Of a stretch of 64,000 nucleotides of DNA, positions 1-8,351 are shown piece after piece. Where the stretch lies: NCBI GenBank assembly GCA_017520505.1, contig JAFXFN010000011.1:37209-101208 (forward strand), in the 5' to 3' direction. The DNA is from Clostridia bacterium. GTDB lineage: Bacteria; Bacillota; Clostridia; Oscillospirales; CAG-272. The notes below the pieces were generated by a model that had not been told where the DNA came from, did not search any database, and saw only the letters and a program-made list of their open reading frames with translations. Every line of letters starts with the position of its first letter. The stretch's first letter is position 1. The position numbers and the translations under genes are program-made.

Positions 1-4
1 AGCT

Positions 5-349
5 ATGATACAAATTTTTGGTAAGAAAAAATGCTTCGATACGAAGAAGGCGGAGAGGTTTTTCAAAGAACGCAGGGTAAAGGTTCAGTTTATAGATCTG
101 CTTGACAAAGGTATTTCTCCGGGTGAATACAAGAGTATTAAGAGTGCCGTCGGCGGAATCGATGCACTTCTTGATGAAAAGCACCGTGACTATAAGCTTC
201 TTTCATATCTTGCATACGAAGAAGACAAGGATGAAAACATCCTTGAAGATCCGTCGCTTTTGAAAACTCCCATTGTCAGATGCGGCAAGCTTGCCACGGT
301 CGGTTATCAGCCCGAAGTATGGCAAAAATGGCTGGAGGCAGAGAAATGA
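5..349 (+). CDS. ArsC/Spx-family thioredoxin-fold protein
   Basis: A 114-residue protein of the arsenate reductase/Spx family. The N-terminus IQIFGKKKCFDTKKAERFF is the usual beta-strand plus helix opening, but the redox pair CxxC is reduced to a single Cys (about residue 10) preceded by Lys-Lys, as in many ArsC-like family members. The C-terminal LKTPIVRCGKLATVGYQPEVW has the cis-Pro region and the Gly-Tyr segment of the fold. No C-terminal CxxC is present. It overlaps the next gene by ATGA, so both are probably co-translated. The upstream region is cut by the window edge. Whether it reduces arsenate, acts as a thiol switch, or binds RNA polymerase like Spx cannot be decided from sequence. 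Confidence 0.85.
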   Translation: MIQIFGKKKCFDTKKAERFFKERRVKVQFIDLLDKGISPGEYKSIKSAVGGIDALLDEKHRDYKLLSYLAYEEDKDENILEDPSLLKTPIVRCGKLATVGYQPEVWQKWLEAEK

Positions 350-894
350 ATCTGAAAGAGCACGCTAAAGAATATATACTTAAAAATCCCAACGAAAACG
401 GTGTATATGTCGATTTCACAATGGGTAATGGCCACGATACGGAGTTTTTGTGCGGTGTTGCAAAAAACGGCAAGGTATATTCATTTGACGTTCAGCCTGC
501 GGCGCTTGAAAACACGCAAAAGCTGCTTTCTGAAAAGGGACATACGAATTTTGAGCTTATACTGTCGGGACATCAGAACGTCAAGGAGTATGTAAAAGAG
601 CCTATTGACGGCGGAATGTTCAATCTCGGTTACCTGCCCGGCGGGGACAAGTCAAAGCACACAATGTGCGAAACAACGTTCAAGGCTGTTAAGGACGGAA
701 TTGAGCTATTAAAGGGCGGAGGCGTACTCGTCATTTCTGTTTATCCCGGACACGATGAGGGCAGACGTGAGGGAGAAATGCTCCTTGAATATCTTGCAAC
801 GTACGACAGAAAATATTATTCGGTGATGAATTGCCGAATGATAAATTCATACGATTCACCGTTTATAATTGCAGTTGAAAAGTACGCAAAATGA
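346..894 (+). CDS. mnmM: MnmM-like class I SAM-dependent methyltransferase (YtqB family)
   Basis: A 182-residue Rossmann methyltransferase. Motif I is DFTMGNGHDTEFL (about residues 24-36) and the acidic end of strand 2 is SFDVQPAAL. The family signature FNLGYLPGGDK sits near residue 95, and the C-terminal ISVYPGHDEGR matches the YtqB/MnmM group, which methylates the 5-aminomethyl-2-thiouridine wobble base of some tRNAs. A longer in-frame reading starts upstream, but the ATG at 346 overlaps the previous stop and places the methyltransferase fold at the N-terminus as expected. A strong terminator follows at once. The MnmM function is inferred from the family; the methyltransferase call is secure. 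Confidence 0.85.
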   Translation: MNLKEHAKEYILKNPNENGVYVDFTMGNGHDTEFLCGVAKNGKVYSFDVQPAALENTQKLLSEKGHTNFELILSGHQNVKEYVKEPIDGGMFNLGYLPGGDKSKHTMCETTFKAVKDGIELLKGGGVLVISVYPGHDEGRREGEMLLEYLATYDRKYYSVMNCRMINSYDSPFIIAVEKYAK

Positions 895-898
895 ATAC

Positions 899-927
899 AA
901 AAAAATCCTCGGCTGAGGATTTTTTTT
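899..927 (+). terminator. Rho-independent terminator after mnmM
   Basis: A 6-bp GC-rich stem (atcctc/gaggat) with the loop ggct is flanked by a run of A and followed by seven T. It starts five bases after the stop codon. The A-run on the left also lets it stop the convergent gene arriving from the right. Confidence 0.85.
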
Positions 928-961
928 GTATGGCTATTCACAAACTGCCCGTTTTAAAAGG

Positions 962-2014
962 TCATTTGAATATCTTTTTACACAATTTTTCTGTCATTTT
1001 TTCTTTTTTGTCGAAATTCATAGATGATATGTATATCTTTTCAAGCTCATCGTGAAGAGGTTTTACGTTTGCTAAATAAAGAAGCGCTTCTTTGATCACC
1101 GATTCGTATGCACTTTTCATAAAATTAAGCCGTTTTTTATGTGATTTGATTCCGTCTTTGTTTATAAATCTGCACATATTTATCACCTTGTCGTCTTCGC
1201 TTTGCGGCGTGCCTACGGTAAATGATATTTTCAGTGAGTTTATATAAATACCGTCGATATGTTCGGGAATATCGGGTGAATAGCTTACTGTAATATTATG
1301 CCCTTTCTCCTTCAGCTTTTCATATATGAGGGAAAGCAAAATATGAGAAATGTTGTATTTATCCTCGATAACATAATGTGTTTCGGCTTTTTTATAGAAT
1401 GTATCCAAAAACACTTCGCCGCACGTACCGTACGTGTGTAAAAGACGTATCTGCTCACCCCATTTGTCACCGTTTTTGATGTGCGCCATCAACCGTTCTG
1501 TAAAATCATTTAATTTTTTATACAGAACGTATGGCGATACCGTGCAGTTATATTCCTTTTTGATAGAGCCTGCGCATCGTAAAAATGCGTATGCACGTGT
1601 ATAAAGCTCTGACTTTGCACGTATGAGCTTTATTATTACATCCTTTTGCTCGGTCAGCTTCTTGATATTGAAAAATTCTCCTAAATTTATAATTTCGTCT
1701 GCTGCTCCGGGCAAAACGGGATCACTTGCGTGAGGTGATGTTCCGTCGATTATTGCGGTCTTTATCGACGGTATCAGAATTCCGTCAAGAGAATTTGTGT
1801 CGGATGAACATAAAAAATATTCAACGTCATATCCGTGTTCTTCCGCTTCTTTTCCGATTTTTCTCATCAAATAAGATTTTCCCGTACCGGGACCGCCCTT
1901 GAGAATATATATTCTGTCAAGGGATTCCGCATCGAATATTTTACCGAAATGCCCGATAAAACCGTTTGATGTGTTCGCTGCGGCAAAATATGCATTTGTA
2001 TATTGTTGACTCAT
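962..2014 (-). CDS. P-loop ATPase of unknown role (PRK06851-like)
   Basis: A 350-residue protein with a Walker A motif LKGGPGTGKSYLMRKIG near residue 40. The rest lacks a recognisable helicase, ABC or kinase signature. The layout resembles the PRK06851-type hypothetical ATPases of spore-forming Firmicutes, in which a P-loop domain is followed by an alpha-helical region; members of that family can have two such halves, and only one is evident here. It is third in a minus-strand run behind the Ppx/GppA and lipoprotein genes. Its ribosome site AAGAGGT lies inside a perfect 16-bp stem (2017-2064), so translation may be conditional. Function is unknown; only the NTPase call is supported. Confidence 0.75.
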   Translation of the reverse strand: MSQQYTNAYFAAANTSNGFIGHFGKIFDAESLDRIYILKGGPGTGKSYLMRKIGKEAEEHGYDVEYFLCSSDTNSLDGILIPSIKTAIIDGTSPHASDPVLPGAADEIINLGEFFNIKKLTEQKDVIIKLIRAKSELYTRAYAFLRCAGSIKKEYNCTVSPYVLYKKLNDFTERLMAHIKNGDKWGEQIRLLHTYGTCGEVFLDTFYKKAETHYVIEDKYNISHILLSLIYEKLKEKGHNITVSYSPDIPEHIDGIYINSLKISFTVGTPQSEDDKVINMCRFINKDGIKSHKKRLNFMKSAYESVIKEALLYLANVKPLHDELEKIYISSMNFDKKEKMTEKLCKKIFK

Positions 2015-2016
2015 AA

Positions 2017-2064
2017 AATACCTCTTTTCATAATCATCTTTAGTATGATATGAAAAGAGGTATT
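2017..2064 (-). promoter_or_regulatory. Perfect 16-bp inverted repeat hiding a ribosome binding site
   Basis: The arms at 2017-2032 and 2049-2064 are exact reverse complements (16 of 16), with a 16-base loop. On the minus-strand transcript the second arm contains AAGAGGT, the only ribosome site for the P-loop ATPase, and ends about two bases before its ATG. The structure should therefore mask initiation. Read from the plus strand the repeat is followed by a T-rich stretch, so it could also end transcription. The repeat is seen directly; the regulatory role is inferred. Confidence 0.6.
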
Positions 2065-2073
2065 GTTTTGTTA

Positions 2074-2763
2074 TTATATTTTTTCTGTTTCAACGATAAT
2101 ACTTTCATTTACCGATACGGAATATATGTACGGTATTTCATTTTCAGCACGTTTTCTGAAAATAATGAAATAATCATCGGGGTATGCTATCCCATTTTGA
2201 GAAAAACGTACAACAGCACGGTAAGTGTTTTCGGTTTCCGTAAGACTTACTATTTCAACCGATGTATATACGGATGTAAGCTTTCCTGTCAGTATGTATG
2301 CGTTTATCTTGTCTAAATACGAAAAGCGGGAAGTGTTTTTGTTTTTTAAATGAATATCTCCGCCGAAAAATCTGTATACTGTGTTTTCATAATCGTATGA
2401 CGGAATGAGAGTATTTACACTTAGCTCGGGGTAATTTTCAGCCAAGGCGGAAAACATTTTATCATCTGCGGAATATTTTTCAAAGTGAGTTCCCGCAAGA
2501 TAATCAAGCACGGTATCGCTGTATTTATCCGAAACGGATTTGAAATCATCAAAGCAGATTATTTCACCCGTGCCGAATGTGAGGACAGAGCAAACGCTTG
2601 AAAGCTGCTGTGCGATTTCGCCCTTGCCGTCAAGCGATGCAATTACAGCCTCTGCGCTGTAATCCGCATTGTCTATACCCAAAAGACCTGAAATTCCTCC
2701 CGAACACGAGGTGAGCTGTGTGATAATCAGTAAAATAAAAATTGTCTTAATTATTTTCTTCAT
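2074..2763 (-). CDS. Predicted lipoprotein, unknown function
   Basis: A 229-residue protein with a classical lipoprotein signal: MKKIIKTIFILLI, then the lipobox LTSC with the lipidated Cys at about residue 20. The mature part has no domain I recognise; it looks like a mixed alpha/beta extracytoplasmic protein with a C-terminal strand-rich half (RFSQNGIAYPDDYFIIFRK). It lies five bases downstream of the Ppx/GppA gene, so the two are probably co-transcribed, and the P-loop ATPase follows. Expected location is the outer face of the cytoplasmic membrane. Confidence 0.7.
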   Translation of the reverse strand: MKKIIKTIFILLIITQLTSCSGGISGLLGIDNADYSAEAVIASLDGKGEIAQQLSSVCSVLTFGTGEIICFDDFKSVSDKYSDTVLDYLAGTHFEKYSADDKMFSALAENYPELSVNTLIPSYDYENTVYRFFGGDIHLKNKNTSRFSYLDKINAYILTGKLTSVYTSVEIVSLTETENTYRAVVRFSQNGIAYPDDYFIIFRKRAENEIPYIYSVSVNESIIVETEKI

Positions 2764-2767
2764 ATTC

Positions 2768-3649
2768 TTATATGTTTTTATTCTCTGCTTTTTTTAACAG
2801 ATATCCGTCACGGACACTTCTTTTGCAGAGAACTATCTTCTTTACTCCGTAATATTTGCAAACAATGTTGAATATATAAAAGCCTGTCATAAAATTATCC
2901 GCACGCTTGGGAAGCTTTTGCATAAGCATAAGGGCTGTTTCTTCACCGCCTGAGGAAAGAAAGCTGTATGCTTTTTCGGCATCAAGCACAGATATTTCTG
3001 TTTTTTTATCAAAGCAAAGCGAAAAAATACAGCGTGCAGTACCGCCTATAAGATAAATCGTATCCTTGTCTGTGACAGGAAAATTTTTGAGCTGCGACAA
3101 TACGTGAGAGGTGATTTTTTCTTCATCTGAGCTTGTTAAAACGGTGCTTATATTAAGCTGCTCTTTTACACGCAAAGCGCCGAGTGGCAAGCTGCATATA
3201 TTTTTTGCTGTTCTGTTTTCAAACTCAACAAGCTCAAGACTTCCGCCGCCCATATCAGCCATAATACCGTTTACAGCATCGGGGCAGTCCAGCATCAGCG
3301 CATTTGTGCTGCATAATGCCTCGTCTTCTCCGCTTATTATTTCAATGGTAACACCGAGTGCTTCTTTTATTTTTTCTATGACTTCGCAGGCGTTTGAAAT
3401 TCCTCTCAGGCTTTGTGTTGCAAACACATACGTTTTCTCACAGCCATCGCTTACAGCGGTGATAAGAAACCTCTCGAGGATGCTTTTCAATATATCGTAG
3501 CCCTCATTTGTTAAAAATCCGTCCTTTGTGTGACGAGCCAGAGCACCCTTTTCACTTCTTGATGATATTGGTTCTATATCTTTTCCCGAAAGCTTGAATA
3601 TATCGAGCTTTATAGTATTTGAGCCTATATCTATAACAGCAGTTTTCAT
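2768..3649 (-). CDS. Ppx/GppA phosphatase family protein
   Basis: A 293-residue member of the actin-like ASKHA Ppx/GppA family, which hydrolyses polyphosphate or pppGpp. Phosphate-1 motif AVIDIGSNTIKLDIF is at the very N-terminus; the second nucleotide-loop MADMGGGSLELVEF is near residue 135, and VYLIGGT-like LIGGTAR follows near residue 200. It is the short form, without the HD-like C-terminal extension of E. coli Ppx. I start at the ATG at 3649, which has AGGTG six bases upstream, rather than at a GTG three codons earlier that overlaps this ribosome site. The exact substrate is not determined. Confidence 0.85.
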   Translation of the reverse strand: MKTAVIDIGSNTIKLDIFKLSGKDIEPISSRSEKGALARHTKDGFLTNEGYDILKSILERFLITAVSDGCEKTYVFATQSLRGISNACEVIEKIKEALGVTIEIISGEDEALCSTNALMLDCPDAVNGIMADMGGGSLELVEFENRTAKNICSLPLGALRVKEQLNISTVLTSSDEEKITSHVLSQLKNFPVTDKDTIYLIGGTARCIFSLCFDKKTEISVLDAEKAYSFLSSGGEETALMLMQKLPKRADNFMTGFYIFNIVCKYYGVKKIVLCKRSVRDGYLLKKAENKNI

Positions 3650-3771
3650 TAAATACACCTATGTAATTTTTTTGTTCTTTTAAATATGCATACAGCATAC
3701 ACATTATTGTATACCCACATTGTATCGTTATATATAACGGTATGTTAAAAAAATATTAATGGAGGCAGGGA

Positions 3772-4470
3772 ATGATAGGAAATGTTTTTAAGGTAATATA
3801 CAATTTCTTTTTTGCATTTCTCAAGGTGTCGGATGCAGAGGTGTATCCTCCGCCGCTTACGGCGGAGGAGGAGCAAAGATGCTTTGTCAGAATGAAAAAC
3901 GGTGATATGTATGCACGTGAAAAGCTTATTCGCCACAATATGCGGCTTGTTGCACACATAGTAAAAAAATATTATACTCTTTCAAAAAATCACGATGATT
4001 TAATATCAATAGGCACAATAGGACTCATAAAAGCCATTGACAGCTTCAAGCCCGAAACAGGTACACGCTTTGCCACCTATGCCGGTAAATGCCTTCAAAA
4101 TGAGATACTTATGTATTTCAGAGGTCAGAAAAAGCTTCAGAATGAGGTGTCTATAAACGAGGTGCTTGACACGGACAAAGAGGGGAATCCGCTGACATAT
4201 ATCGATATAATAAGCGTTCCCGATACTATCGCCGAGGATATAAACCGAAAGCAGCAGATAAAGCAGGCGTTTTCCGCTGTTAAAAAGGAGCTTTGCGAAA
4301 GAGAAAGAAAGATAATCATACTTCGCTACGGTCTTGACGGCAAGACACCGAAAACACAGCGTGAGGTGTCAGAGATGCTCTGTATATCACGCTCATATGT
4401 TTCACGAATTGAAAAGTCAGCGCTTGCGAAAATACGGAAAAAAATGAAAGAAAAAGGTTTTTATTCATAA
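3772..4470 (+). CDS. sigK: Sporulation sigma factor SigK (with pro-sequence)
   Basis: A 232-residue sigma-70 family factor of the late mother-cell type. Region 2 is visible as HNMRLVAHIVKKYY and IGLIKAIDSFKPETGTRFATY; region 4 as the helix-turn-helix KTQREVSEMLCISRSYVSR near the C-terminus. The first ~20 residues form a hydrophobic pro-peptide (GNVFKVIYNFFFAFLKV) of the kind removed by SpoIVFB in Bacillus, unlike C. difficile SigK, which has none. The gene is continuous: no skin-type insertion splits it. Ribosome site GGAGG precedes the ATG. It lies just before sipL, a spore morphogenesis gene, which fits late sporulation expression. SigE could be confused with it, but no spoIIGA gene is adjacent. 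Confidence 0.9.
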   Translation: MIGNVFKVIYNFFFAFLKVSDAEVYPPPLTAEEEQRCFVRMKNGDMYAREKLIRHNMRLVAHIVKKYYTLSKNHDDLISIGTIGLIKAIDSFKPETGTRFATYAGKCLQNEILMYFRGQKKLQNEVSINEVLDTDKEGNPLTYIDIISVPDTIAEDINRKQQIKQAFSAVKKELCERERKIIILRYGLDGKTPKTQREVSEMLCISRSYVSRIEKSALAKIRKKMKEKGFYS

Positions 4471-4529
4471 GAATCACATCTGATGAATATATTTTAGCAG
4501 ATAATTTTAAGGAAAGGTACGGTTACGGA

Positions 4530-6062
4530 ATGGAGCAAAAAAATTATAACGGCGAAGGCTCAATAATCAAAAAGAATTTTTCGGGTGAAAATCAGACGGA
4601 GGTTGTATGCGAATACACTCTGCCCGACTATTTTCCCGATATAAAGCGTATTTTACACGTCTTTTCAGATGTGCGTAAAACGGGAATGTATGTATCGGAT
4701 GATAAGATCGAATATGAGGGCTGTGTAAGCTGCTCTGTGCTTTACAGAGGCGAAGACAAAAGCTTGCAGTGTGCTGAATTCAAAGCGGAATTTTCCGACC
4801 GCATACAGATAAAGGGTGAGAACGACGCTGTGTGCGACGTGGTATTTTCACCTAAAAATATGACCTTGCGAGCCTTGACACCACGCAAAGTAAGCCTTAA
4901 AGCGAGAATTGAGACACATACGGATGTATGGGAAGAGGAGCGCATCACACCTGAAATAAAAGGCGTAAGCAGTGAAGACAAAATTGAAAGGCTTACACAA
5001 AATATAGGCTTTTCAGAGATTTCCGTGTGTGAGGAAACGGGAATAGGTGTGTCAGAGGATATAAATGTACCTGACAATATGCCGACGGTGGAAAGAGTGA
5101 TACACACGCTGATCCACCCGCATCAGACGGAAGTGAAGGGAGCAGAGGGAAAAGCATTTGTTCGTACGGAGCTTCGAGGCGCTGTTGTTTACGAAACAGG
5201 TGATACTGCGGGAAAAATTGCAGTGATGCCCGTTAGTATTTCAGTGTCACATATCGTTCAATGCGAGAATATGACAGATGATTCCGTGTGCATCGGTAAA
5301 ATAAACGTATACGATATTACATCTGCCGTCACAGAAAACACAAACGGCGAAAAAAGAGTTATTGAGCTTGACTTTTTATACGATATAAAGATACTGTCAA
5401 GTACGGAAAAATTTGTCACGGCACCGTACGATATGTACGCTGTAGGATGTTCGGGATTTCCCGAATACAAAAGTATAAAATGCGATAAAAGTCCGTACTC
5501 TCTCAAGGGCAATTTCAGCGTCAATGCACAGCTTGAAAAGGACGTGTGTGAAAATATAACGGGGAATATTTCACTTTGTACAGGTAATGTTGAAAACGCC
5601 TCGTACAGTATAAACGACGGAAGACTTGTTTGCACGGGCACTTGTGATATCTGCGCTGTGTATGAGGGCGAGGGGTATGACAGCGTAAGGGTGTCTGTGC
5701 CGTTTAAAGGGGAAATAGACATTCCTCAAAAGAATCTTAACAAAGCGGTATGTGCCGTTTGCAGATGCGGTGACGTGAAGATAAGATATGACGGTGAAAA
5801 TTATTTTGCCGATACGGAAATATATGTCGATTCTGTTTTAAGCGAGGAGTGTAACTATAATGTTATACAAAGCATCGGCTTTGAAAATAAGGCTGACGGT
5901 GATAAAAGAGGCACGTTTACATTTTACTATCCCACAAGCGATGAGGGTGTGTGGGACGTTGCCAAAAAGTACGGTGTACCGACCGAGGTGATAAAATCAG
6001 CAAACGGAATTTCTGACCTTATATCACACAAAAACGTAATACTCATACCTAAAAAGCACTAA
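4530..6062 (+). CDS. sipL: SipL-like SPOCS (DUF3794) and LysM spore protein
   Basis: A 510-residue protein with repeated SPOCS/DUF3794 units. One starts near residue 35 (EYTLPDYFPDIKRILHV), with strand-rich repeats around residues 160-290 and 300-440, and a LysM domain fills the last ~45 residues (SDEGVWDVAKKYGVPTEVI ... VILIPKKH). This order and length match Clostridial SipL, which binds the spore coat morphogen SpoIVA through its LysM and ties the coat to the forespore. It directly follows sigK in the same orientation with AAGGAAAGG upstream, so mother-cell expression is likely. No signal peptide is present, in agreement with a mother-cell cytosolic role. Confidence 0.88.
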   Translation: MEQKNYNGEGSIIKKNFSGENQTEVVCEYTLPDYFPDIKRILHVFSDVRKTGMYVSDDKIEYEGCVSCSVLYRGEDKSLQCAEFKAEFSDRIQIKGENDAVCDVVFSPKNMTLRALTPRKVSLKARIETHTDVWEEERITPEIKGVSSEDKIERLTQNIGFSEISVCEETGIGVSEDINVPDNMPTVERVIHTLIHPHQTEVKGAEGKAFVRTELRGAVVYETGDTAGKIAVMPVSISVSHIVQCENMTDDSVCIGKINVYDITSAVTENTNGEKRVIELDFLYDIKILSSTEKFVTAPYDMYAVGCSGFPEYKSIKCDKSPYSLKGNFSVNAQLEKDVCENITGNISLCTGNVENASYSINDGRLVCTGTCDICAVYEGEGYDSVRVSVPFKGEIDIPQKNLNKAVCAVCRCGDVKIRYDGENYFADTEIYVDSVLSEECNYNVIQSIGFENKADGDKRGTFTFYYPTSDEGVWDVAKKYGVPTEVIKSANGISDLISHKNVILIPKKH

Positions 6063-6066
6063 AACA

Positions 6067-6109
6067 ATAAGGCCGTCACCGAATTTATAAAATTCGGTGA
6101 CGACCTTAT
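6067..6109. terminator. Long hairpin between convergent sipL and DUF1836 genes
   Basis: A near-perfect ~20-bp inverted repeat (ataaggccgtcaccgaattt against its complement, one mismatch) lies between the sipL stop and the stop of the DUF1836 gene. It has no clean T-run on either side, so it may slow or end both transcripts, or protect their 3' ends. Confidence 0.6.
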
Positions 6110-6609
6110 CAGTCGTTCTTGCTATTCATATTTATCTCTGCAAATACGGTGTGTGCGAAAGAACGCACAGCGTATTTAAGCGCCAGAATGTTACTGTCTG
6201 CGCTGTCGGGCTGAGCCATAGGCTCGTTGTCGGCAAGTGCGTGAAGCGCACAGTCAAGCTCATTACTGAACACCTCGTATACCTCACGCACGGTATACGT
6301 TTCAAAAAGACTGTCGAAAAGCTGTTTTATCTTGGCGATGGACAACACTCTTTTTAAAACGCATATCATAAGAAATCTTGCGAGATGCTCTTTGTTGTAT
6401 CTTTTTTTGTCAGGGGAGGGAACGACCTTTTGCTTTACGTAGTTGTTAAGCATTGAAGATGTGATTCCGACCTCGTTTGTATCTGAAAAGACACCGAAAA
6501 ATTTTTCTGCAAGCACCAGCACTTGATCCATATAAAGATCTATATCCGGAAGCATATCCCATGTGGGAGAATTAAATTTACACAATAATGAAGAATTCAA
6601 GCATTTCAC
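6109..6609 (-). CDS. DUF1836 domain protein, putative DNA-binding
   Basis: A 166-residue protein of the DUF1836 family, a winged-helix/MerR-like fold widespread in Firmicutes. The core is seen as GITSSMLNNYVKQKVVPSP followed by KKRYNKEHLARFLMICVLK, the typical helix-turn-helix plus a hinge that names the family. The C-terminal third is helical. I keep the GTG at 6609, which lies directly after a GAG-rich ribosome site; an internal Met at about residue 19 is an alternative. The family is regarded as regulatory but no target is known. It is transcribed alone and converges on sipL. Confidence 0.75.
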   Translation of the reverse strand: MKCLNSSLLCKFNSPTWDMLPDIDLYMDQVLVLAEKFFGVFSDTNEVGITSSMLNNYVKQKVVPSPDKKRYNKEHLARFLMICVLKRVLSIAKIKQLFDSLFETYTVREVYEVFSNELDCALHALADNEPMAQPDSADSNILALKYAVRSFAHTVFAEINMNSKND

Positions 6610-6787
6610 CTCGTTGACTTATTATAAAGCATTATATCATCCGAGATGTATTATGTCAATATTTAATTTCAAAAACCTTGTATAAGCGTTTTTAAAAACG
6701 CATATGTGCGAATATTTACAAACAGTATGTGGAATTAATTTTTAAAATGATATATTATTTTATTATACTGTTTACATAGGTGAAGAA

Positions 6788-7675
6788 ATGAATAATAGTG
6801 AAAATCTTTTGCGGCTTCTTATTAAAAAGCAAAGTGCGGAAGAACGCATATATGCTGTTGTGCGTGAGATGATGGATACTCTCTCTTTCGGCGAAAGTAT
6901 AAAAAAAGAGGAATTTGCATACATTTTTGACAAATGTCTTGACGTTACGCTTCCCGATGCTGATTATCCCGAATATGAAAAAACAGCCGATATAAACAAA
7001 AAACTGCTTCGCCTTACTGCCTGTTCGGTGCTTGATGATGTAGCACCGGGGAAAAGAAAGATAAGTGATTTTTTGCCTGAAGAAAAAAATATATCATCGG
7101 GCGGTACAGTATCATATTTAAAAAATACACTTTCAGATAAAGCGTATAAGCTTTTTTCAAAATATATCGATACCTCGGAAAGTATTTTTGCTCCCGACTT
7201 CAATTCCGCTTGTGAGGCGGTATACGACGGCAAAGCCGATTATTGCATACTGCCCATTGAAAACTCAACCGACGGAAGACTCGGCGGATTTTACAATCTC
7301 ATTTCAAAGTATGAGCTGTTTGTATGCCTCGGTGCGGATATTATGTCTAATGACGGAAACGTTCGCACAAGATTTGCCCTTTGTAAAAAGAATACATCGG
7401 TATTTCAGTATCACAAACGAGAAAAGTCGCTTTATGCAGAGCTTGTTGTAAGTCCCGACTTTGAAAACACAATGTCAGATATTCTTTTCTATGCTGACTT
7501 TTTCGGTGTGCAGACGGTAAAGACAGACTGTACCCCGGCGCTTTATTCAGACGGCGAATACAATATGTACGTAACCTTTTCGGCAGATGAAAGAAAGCTT
7601 GTGAAGCTGTTTTTGTTCTTCGCCTTGGAGCAGATAAGATATTCCGCAGTAGGTATATATACGGTAATAAGATAA
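6788..7675 (+). CDS. Prephenate dehydratase-like protein (atypical)
   Basis: A 295-residue protein. The middle to C-terminal part resembles prephenate dehydratase: CILPIENSTDGRLGGFYNLI (about residues 154-173) matches the PIENS substrate loop, and VRTRFALCKKN (about residue 195) carries the Thr-Arg-Phe catalytic triplet. The usual opening GPxGTFSExA is replaced by a divergent stretch, and no ACT regulatory domain is obvious at the end. The first ~100 residues are helical and might be a relic of chorismate mutase, but no catalytic pattern is visible. AGGTGAAG precedes the ATG. It stands alone, away from aromatic biosynthesis genes. It may be a ligand-binding paralogue rather than an enzyme. 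Confidence 0.6.
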   Translation: MNNSENLLRLLIKKQSAEERIYAVVREMMDTLSFGESIKKEEFAYIFDKCLDVTLPDADYPEYEKTADINKKLLRLTACSVLDDVAPGKRKISDFLPEEKNISSGGTVSYLKNTLSDKAYKLFSKYIDTSESIFAPDFNSACEAVYDGKADYCILPIENSTDGRLGGFYNLISKYELFVCLGADIMSNDGNVRTRFALCKKNTSVFQYHKREKSLYAELVVSPDFENTMSDILFYADFFGVQTVKTDCTPALYSDGEYNMYVTFSADERKLVKLFLFFALEQIRYSAVGIYTVIR

Positions 7676-7710
7676 AAAAGTTGGCTCATTGAGCCAACTT
7701 TTTATTTTTT
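7676..7710. terminator. Bidirectional terminator
   Basis: A 12-bp stem (aaaagttggctc/gagccaactttt) with a three-base loop is followed by tttatttttt. It lies between the convergent prephenate-dehydratase-like and hpf genes and has A/T runs on both sides. Confidence 0.85.
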
Positions 7711-7711
7711 A

Positions 7712-8242
7712 TCAATCTTCGGGAGCAAGCAGACCGTATTCATTTTCACGGCGCTTGTAGATAACATTTGTCTTTTCTGTATCTGCATTTACGAAAACGA
7801 AGAACTGATGTCCCAAAAGGTTCATTTGCAAAATTGCTTCATCAACCGACATAGGACGTGCAGGGAAGGTCTTTTCTCTTATCTTGTAAGGAGCATTGTC
7901 TTCCTCGTCATCTTCCTCAATATCGTATACAGCATGGTCAAAATAAGTGTCACGCAGACGCTTTTGAAGCCGTGTTTTATTTTTTCTTATCTGACGTTCA
8001 ATTATATCGACCGCATTATCCAAAGCATTTCTGAAGGTATCGCTTTCTTCTTCTGCACGGAATAATGTGCCTCCGACCGTTATTGTAAGCTCCAGAATTT
8101 CTTTTTTACGTTCTCTTGAAAGAACGACCGTTGCGGAAGCGTTGTTATTGAAAAACTTATCAAATTTCTCAAGCTTCTTTTCAATGATTGCTTTCAGATC
8201 ATCGGTAACGGTAATTTGTTTTGCCACTATCAATGTTTTCAT
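7712..8242 (-). CDS. hpf: Long-form ribosome hibernation promoting factor
   Basis: A 176-residue protein with the two domains of long HPF. The N-terminal ~100 residues form the S30AE/YfiA domain (KTLIVAKQITVTDDLKAII ... ATVVLSRERKKEILELTI), which occupies the decoding centre. The C-terminal ~55 residues carry the dimerisation domain (KTFPARPMSVDEAILQMNLL, then GHQFFVFVNADTEKTNVIY), which joins two 70S ribosomes into inactive 100S particles. Length and both signatures match Firmicute HPF. A 17-bp-spaced sigma-A promoter lies upstream, with AAGGTGG before the start. Confidence 0.95.
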   Translation of the reverse strand: MKTLIVAKQITVTDDLKAIIEKKLEKFDKFFNNNASATVVLSRERKKEILELTITVGGTLFRAEEESDTFRNALDNAVDIIERQIRKNKTRLQKRLRDTYFDHAVYDIEEDDEEDNAPYKIREKTFPARPMSVDEAILQMNLLGHQFFVFVNADTEKTNVIYKRRENEYGLLAPED

Positions 8243-8298
8243 AGAAAAACCACCTTTACGAGAAATTGCAAAATATTCGGCTTCTATCTTGCATTTTT

Positions 8299-8327
8299 AC
8301 TATAGCATATTTCTGTGTAAAAATCAA
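8299..8327 (-). promoter_or_regulatory. Sigma-A promoter of hpf
   Basis: On the minus strand TTGATT is followed after 17 bases by TATAGT, placing a transcription start about 50 bases upstream of the hpf ATG. Confidence 0.7.
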
Positions 8328-8351
8328 TAGTTTTTAACAATAATTCAATTA

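Noticed and set aside
2050..2316. An 88-residue plus-strand reading opposite the lipoprotein gene
   Set aside because: Starts in the inverted repeat, has no domain, and lies wholly over a supported gene.
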